The notes beneath the pieces were generated by a model, which saw only the letters and a program-made list of their open reading frames with translations, was not told where the DNA came from and searched no databases. From Pterobdella sp. o SKG-2022 (Eukaryota; Annelida; Clitellata; Hirudinida; Piscicolidae): 64,000 nucleotides of DNA. Location of the stretch: contig OZ038321.1 in the NCBI GenBank assembly GCA_964035795.1, forward strand, positions 14,067,971 through 14,131,970, in the 5' to 3' direction. Within the stretch, counting starts at the first letter, position 1; each line of letters starts with the position of its first letter. Of the stretch, positions 51,425 to 64,000 are shown piece after piece. The position numbers and the translations under genes are program-made.

Positions 51425-53880
51425 TGCAGTTAATCCTAATTAGACTCATCATCATCACCATCTTTTTGCATCCGTTTCCATGCTAGCATAGGTTGGACGG
51501 GGTCTCATAATGGCTCTTCTCCACAATGTACAATCTTGGGCAAGTTTAGGATTGAGTTTCATTCTTCTAAGGTCGTTGCTTATTAATTAGGACCATGTTT
51601 TTTTTGGTCTACCTTGTCCTCACTTACCCTCTACCACGACATTCCTGCAAGCACTTGCTGGCTTACCAGCATCTATCCTCGTTACATGCCCAAACCATCT
51701 CAGTCTATTTTTGCGTAGCACCTCAGTGATATCTGAAATTTCCAGTCTGTCCCTAAATTCATCTGATGATCTGCCATCCTTTAAGCTCACATTTCACATC
51801 CACCAGATCATCATCTTATCAGCTCTGGATATCTAGCAGTATCTTCCACCTTGAAACGCCAAGTCTCACTACCATAAACCACAACACTCCTAACGCAAGC
51901 AGCATATAAACGCCCTTTTGTTTCAAGTGAAATGACCAGACTGGCTAACAGAGGTAACAGTACCCTAAAACTCTTCAAACCAGACCTTACACGGGCAATA
52001 GTACTAGCTTCAGCTCCACCACCAACACTAATCATATCTCCTATATAACAAAATTGGTTAACCACTTTATAATTATTTCCATCAAGTTCAACGGCCTTAT
52101 AATCAACATCACTAACTTGAGGATCTAAACACGCCTTACATTTGTTTATGGCTGAAGCCAATTTTCTTTTTAGGCCACTACAGCGTTTGTTGAACCCAGT
52201 GGTTACATAGAGTGCAAAGTATAGAGCTGACGCCAACACCTTTAAAACACTCTCCACAAGAGTGTTTTCCAGACTGGAAACTTGGACCATGATACAGAGC
52301 ACTGACAAAACCTTCGTTGCTTTTCATGTCCATTCTAAGACCCTTGCTTCAATACTGTTTTTTCAAGAACAGTAACTATCCTCTAACTCCTTCAGACTTT
52401 TAGCAATAATCACAAAGTCATCAGCATACAACAATTCCCATATTTATTTCTACATTCACTGGATAGCGCTTCAAGAACAATGATGAAGAGTAAAGGACTC
52501 AGTACAGAACCTTCACACTGAACTTGTTACCCAGCACATTATTTTCTCTGACTCTACTCTTGCTACCTGAGTATATAGCCAGGACCATCTTTACTAATCA
52601 CTCCATCACCCCAAGCATCCCCAAGGACCATCTAACAACTTCTCTTGGAACTCTATCGAAGGCTTTTTCTAGGTCAACAAAAGCAAAGTACAGTTTTTTC
52701 TTATTGCCAAGATACCTATCTTGCAACTGTCGAGCTATGAAAATAGCATCGATGGTACCTCTACCTGGCATGAATCCGAACTGCATCGAGTCGATACTTA
52801 CCTGTCCTCTAATTGCTTTCTCAATAACCTTTTTGAAGACCTTCATCAAGTGCTCCAAGAGTTTCAAACTTCTATAATTCTCTCTGTCAGTCGCCTTACC
52901 CTTGTTTTTGAAGCAGTTGAGGATCACGCTCGTATTCCAGTTTTCAGGTATTTTATATTCATCTAAGATACCATTGAAAAGGTCTGTCATACGGCTAATG
53001 CCTACTTCAATAGAAGCTTGCAACATTTCTGCAACAACACCAGAACTACCAGCTGTTTTAGCCCAAACTCTTCTCACTGTGTCGACTTCTATTTTAGGCC
53101 TTTGTCCAATTGTGGGTTCGTTTAGTGCTAATGACTCCTTATTCCAATCAAACTCCTCATTCAACAGAAGTTCAGTGTTCTTGCCATGCAAGTAGCTTTT
53201 CATGGTCTGTAACAGCTACATTCCCTTCGTCATTTTTGACACAATTTTCTCCAAAGACATCACGGTTAGTTGCACACATATGCTATTTTGAACACTTGTG
53301 TTCTATTGTCTTTCCCTCTTAGAACTTCATCAAACCTTACCTGTTCAGTCACTCTTCTAGCATCGAATACAGCTCTTTTGGCAGCTTTCTTAGCACGTAG
53401 ATATTCACTCTTACTACCACCATTTTGCCAACATTTCCAAGTTGCACGCTTTTCTTTAATGGCTGCTACAACAGTGTCATTCGACCTCTATGTCTGGGCG
53501 GACCTTTTGTCCAACCACAAACAGTATCAGCTGATTCCAATAAATCTGTCTCAAGTGAGGCTACAAATTCGTTTTTGATTGAAGTCTCTTGCAATTTCCA
53601 CACTTTTCTTTTTGGGGCAAAAATTTTTCTATAATTTTTCACGGGTCTCACTAATATATCCCACAGTAGCAATTGATTCTGTTGCACAACCTCTTCCCAG
53701 GCATCACTTTTACATCTTTAATAAATTTTCTATCCTTACTCTTGACCATAATATAGTCAACCTGGGTTCTAACAGTACCGGAAACATGTCATTAATCTAC
53801 TATCTTTTTTTGAAAAACGTATTACAAACACACATATCTAAAACTGCACCTAGCTCAATGATTCTTTCACCTTTCTGATT
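51425..53880 (-). mobile_element. long, inactive non-LTR retrotransposon (copy C)
   Basis: Minus strand, 5' to 3': the end of an APE-type endonuclease (~53880-53790; GERIIELGAVLDMCVCN, then TFFKK), a linker (~53690-53220), an RT domain in frame 53203-52598 (AGSSGVVAEMLQ, NWNTSVILNCFKNKG, MQFGFMPGRGTIDAIFIARQ, FAFVDLEKAFDRVPR), the YADD catalytic block near 52425-52400, the GSETW region in frame 52308-51811, and a C-terminal tail with GKRGQGRPKKTW-type residues to ~51450. It ends in a (TGA)n-like tail (tcatcatcatcacc at ~51447). It is 5'-truncated and broken by frame shifts, so not active. It separates the kinesin light chain from the five-exon locus. The family is abundant in many aquatic invertebrates. 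Confidence 0.9.
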
Positions 53881-54005
53881 TTTAACTTTTGACTAAAAGT
53901 AAAAATAATAAAAATAAATATTTATAACTAATGCAACTAATACAACTATAATAACTAATAAAAAATATATTGATAATAATAACAATACTACTAATGAGTC
54001 ACTCA

Positions 54006-60607
<6,602 letters not shown>

Positions 60608-61256
60608 TGTTCAAAACGAGTTTTATGTTGTTTTATTACAAAGGACAGTTGTTGTTGTCTGATGGAAAAGCCCAAAATTAAGTTTCAAGATTTACGACTA
60701 CTACTTTAATATCAAAATATCAACTCTAATTTTTCAATTTCATGAAAAAAGTCACTCAAAATTCGTAGATGTAAGCAGCGAAAAAGTTCTTATAAATTCC
60801 AATCATTTGTTGTTATACACTTTGTAGCGCTTAATTAACAGATAAAGAAAGTTGTAAAAGTATAGTTCATTATTAATTTAAACCACGGTTCATATTGAAT
60901 TCATTCAATTATTTTATTCTTATTTCATTATTCATTCAAAATAAAAAATTTTTGTTTCATATAACAATGTTATTTCATATTATTAATTATAAAAAACAAA
61001 ATTTAGATATGAATTTGAAAAAATTTGAAAACAAAATTTTATTAGTGTAAATCTTTCAAAAAATGTTTTTTTGTAGTGTAGAAAAAAGTCTGGTCTGACA
61101 AACTAGGTGACTCGAGCATATTTATGCATTTGGATGACTTTCCTAGTGAGATTAAAATGCTCATGAGTGCAGTATAAGAAAACAAATTGCATAGTGAAAA
61201 TTAACAAGTTAAATTAAAATCAAAGATGTGAACAGCTGCATAAAAGATTTAGAAAA
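60608..61256. other. KLC promoter side and proprotein convertase 3' UTR
   Basis: About 650 bp between the stop codon of the convertase gene and the start of KLC, both on the minus strand. It must contain the 3' UTR and poly(A) site of the former and the promoter and 5' UTR of the latter. No specific element recognised. Spacing is tight compared with the rest of the window. Confidence 0.5.
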
Positions 61257-63916
61257 TTAAGAATCAACTATAAATCCGTCTACCCGTTCTATTTTAGTAT
61301 ACCCATTACTTTTAGATTTACAATACATAAGTAAACACACAAATGCAACAATAAGAACTATAAATAAAAGAAGAAAAAGAATCTCGACAATTACATAAAA
61401 TCCGCTCAGAAAATATTTTTTCATTCCTGCAAGATTTTATTAGAATTATGTTTTATTGATTATTTAAATCTTTTGTATATTATATCTGAATAATATATCA
61501 AAATCTATACATAGAAACTGTTTATCTAGAAAAAAAACTGACGTGACTACATTGAGAAAAGAATATAAATTAAAAAGAAATTCTCACCGATATCTAAAAC
61601 ACATTTTTTGTTAATAGCCATGAAATAGCCTGGGTAGCAAGCCAAGCAATCAGTTTCCAGAGAGCCTCTGCATTTGAGGCAGTCAGTGTGGCATGGAAAA
61701 CAGATGCTGGTCTGTATCAAATATTATTTATCTCATTATTAATATTAAAAAATAACTTACGAGTAATTATATAAAGATTCTATTGCTTCGTTTACAAGAA
61801 CAATTTCATGAAACTCTTAAGTAAAAAGGTTTTGAGATTTATAATAGATTAAGAAACGGTTTTAAGTTAAAGGAAAGTTACAAAAAAGGATTTTAAAAAA
61901 AAATTTGAAATGATGGGCAAGAAAAGTTTTTTAAACAACATGGTTATATAAAGTTAAATATTGTTTAAAATAAAAGTATTTGAAAAAATTTTTCCGTTAG
62001 AAACTAGTTTTTTTCATTAATCAAACCCTTCTAACTTTTAAAATTTCTCTCTCAGAGTTTTTTTGTTGTTCAGGCTTCATAATCCTTTCTGAATTAAAAG
62101 AATGAGATTTTCCATGTCTTTTTGTTCTTGTCAATTTTTGATCGTTTTCCATACTAATGAAACCAAAGTCATTTTCAAGTTGATCACTTTCATTGGTGTG
62201 CAATAGTGCATCAGTTTTGAAGGCGACAGACAAAAGAGCAACAGATTGAAAGTGTGTTGATGGACAACTTGAAAAACATGAGCCATTCAAGAAGTATTCC
62301 TGCTCACTACAACTCTCTGTTTGCATTTTAAATAATCTTTCAAATTATTTACTTAATGAATTTTTGCTATTTATCACTATAAGTTTCATATATGTGGTGA
62401 ACAAATACATTTGTTTTAAGTGAAGCGTTTACATAGTGTAACTTTTCGAAGTAGTTAGAAGCATAGTTCAAAAAAGTAGTTGAACTTCTTAAACAAGTAC
62501 CTTATATTAAATTTTACGTCAAAATTAATGTATCTATTTTTCACATCGTATTATATGATTATATTAAATGATCAGAATTCTTGCTTTCAGTTGGGTTAAG
62601 CTTTCTAGGCGGGTATATTTGATCTTTCAATGGGTCCTCTTCAGTGCCATAAAGAACCAACTTCAACCCATACAAAGTCCCTAAGGGTTTAATATTAAAT
62701 CACAAAATATTCGCATTTTAATTATATAATAATCTTCGATTGATAATAACTTTTTAATAAGACATCTGTTTCTTTTGATTAATGAACAAAATTTGAATTT
62801 ACTCTAAAATACTCCATAAATACCAGTGCAGTTTTGCGAAGATACGATGAGTTTCCATAGACCCTCGCTACGTTCACCCCAGCTTTGCACTGTTGTGAAC
62901 GGCCATTCTGTAAAGCCTTCCTAAGAAATGAGGCTTATGTATCTATCGATGTATAACATACCCAACAGAATAAAAAATTCTCAAAATCATTTTCATGAAG
63001 TGTTAGACAATAGTTTCGCAACGTTGAATTGTATATAACACTAAAAATCATATGAATCTTTAAATAAACACAAATAGTGCACGAACATCAGAAATGTCTT
63101 TTTGTCTCTCATGCAGCAGCTGAGACACTGTTCCTTGAGGAGATACCAGGAATATTTCCACTTGACCTCTGTTGGTTGACTTTAGTGTCACCAAGGCCTG
63201 CACACTTTCCACGTAACGAACCTGTTTCAAATAATTAATTTGTTACGTTTTCAGGTTAGCAATATATATTCATCATTTGAAAATTCAGCTTCAGAAAAAT
63301 TCTATAACGGTTTTAGTGGATTTTAGAAGTAGTCATATATGAATATATATGAAAAAGTCTTAATAACCGATTTTTTATCTTCCTTTTCATCAGAGATCCA
63401 CTCATCAACAGTGATGTTCAAGCTTCAGATGTTGGTTTTTGTATTGAGTCAACCATTGAAAAGGGTTGTAATTTATGAATCATAAAAATCTCGAAGAAAA
63501 ACTATTTGGTGGGAAATGAAAAATTATTCAATGTGTGAATTATATTGTTTAACCTTCTTTTTTTGCTATGGTATCTATATAAGTCAAGGGTTAAGTTAGA
63601 TCTCTCACAGTTTTCTATCGTCAAATCGATTGAGATTTGAGAATTTTTTTCAAAATCCCTGTAATAATTAAGTTATTCGATGAAATAAATAATTCAAACA
63701 TTAAAACTCAATTCAAATAAAATTTTTTCCAATCTTATAAAAATATAATCAAAAAACAACAAAATGCACTAATAAAAATTTTTATAAACTTCACACACAT
63801 GGGTTGGAACTCTTTCTCCCTGACACATATTACTTGTTTAGGCACGGTTACCCAATCCTTTGCCAGCTTCACAAGTTTTTCAGCGTTCAACAATCCGTAT
63901 CCAAAGTGATCACTAA
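61257..63916 (-). CDS. furin-like: furin-like proprotein convertase, C-terminal half (gene continues beyond window)
   Basis: Minus-strand exons 63916-63799, 63422-63368, 63221-63072, 62920-62824, 62680-62585, 62316-62243, 61711-61588 and 61426-61257, all phase-compatible. The first shown exon is the end of the subtilisin-like catalytic domain (SDHFGYGLLNAEKLVKLAKDW). The P (Homo B) domain follows (VRYVESVQALVTLKSTNRG, FTEWPFTTVQSWGE, GTLYGLKLVLYGT), then furin-type Cys-rich repeats (FSSCPSTHFQS, CFPCHTDCLKC, DCLACYPGYF), one TM helix (ILFLLLFIVLIVAFVCLLM) and a ~25-residue tail with YTKI, a YXXphi sorting motif comparable to furin's YKGL. It cleaves secretory precursors after dibasic sites in the trans-Golgi/endosome. 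The catalytic Asp, His and Ser exons lie past 64000. One intron (62584 to 62317) appears to use a GC donor (gaaa|gcaag). Confidence 0.93.
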
Positions 63917-64000
63917 CTGAAAAAAGTTATATCCATGTGAATTTGCTAATACGATAAGACAATTTTATGAATGCAATGTTAGTTTTATCATTATTAAATT

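Noticed and set aside
52524..53878. Several plus-strand frames of 70-117 residues
   Set aside because: Shadows of the minus-strand retrotransposon, whose minus frames carry RT motifs including LEKAFDRVPR and YADD.

Overview
The window is metazoan nuclear DNA: strongly AT-rich, with low gene density and genes broken into many short exons by GT-AG introns of about 60 bp to several kb. It also holds decayed non-LTR retrotransposons, microsatellites and one 200-base N gap (5114-5313). A nuclear receptor with two tandem DNA-binding domains, an architecture known from protostomes such as flatworms, molluscs and rotifers, suggests a lophotrochozoan. I cannot name the phylum with confidence. I assembled gene models by hand, matching reading frames and splice phases across exons.

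Layout. 1-6376: almost empty, with a degraded RTE-like retrotransposon fragment (about 430-1160) and the N gap. 6377-8083 (-): a 238-residue type II membrane protein with an extracellular ML (MD-2/NPC2/GM2A-type lipid-binding) domain. 8084-22395: long gene desert with another retrotransposon remnant near 11.7-12.35 kb. 22396-35056 (+): the main finding, a complete 11-exon, 953-residue two-DBD nuclear receptor with a ligand-binding domain. 36679-40131 (-): a complete Polycomb/CBX gene with chromodomain, AT-hook and C-terminal Pc box; its last intron holds a mosaic of retrotransposons. 40931-44496 (+): a cysteine-rich, mucin-like type I membrane protein with a very long poly-threonine tract encoded by an ACT microsatellite. 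44734-47373 (-): a claudin/PMP22-superfamily four-TM protein. 49275-51332 (-): five phase-compatible coding exons of an unidentified C-terminus, followed by a long retrotransposon copy (about 51425-53880). 54006-60607 (-): a complete 15-exon, 458-residue kinesin light chain. 61257 to the window edge (-): the 3' half of a furin-like proprotein convertase (end of catalytic domain, P domain, Cys-rich repeats, TM, tail).

The genes are unrelated housekeeping and regulatory loci, with no operon or cluster logic. The receptor and CBX genes converge tail to tail. Most entries in a simple ORF scan here are intronic or antisense shadows. The real proteins appear only when small exons, some as short as 22-25 nt, are joined.
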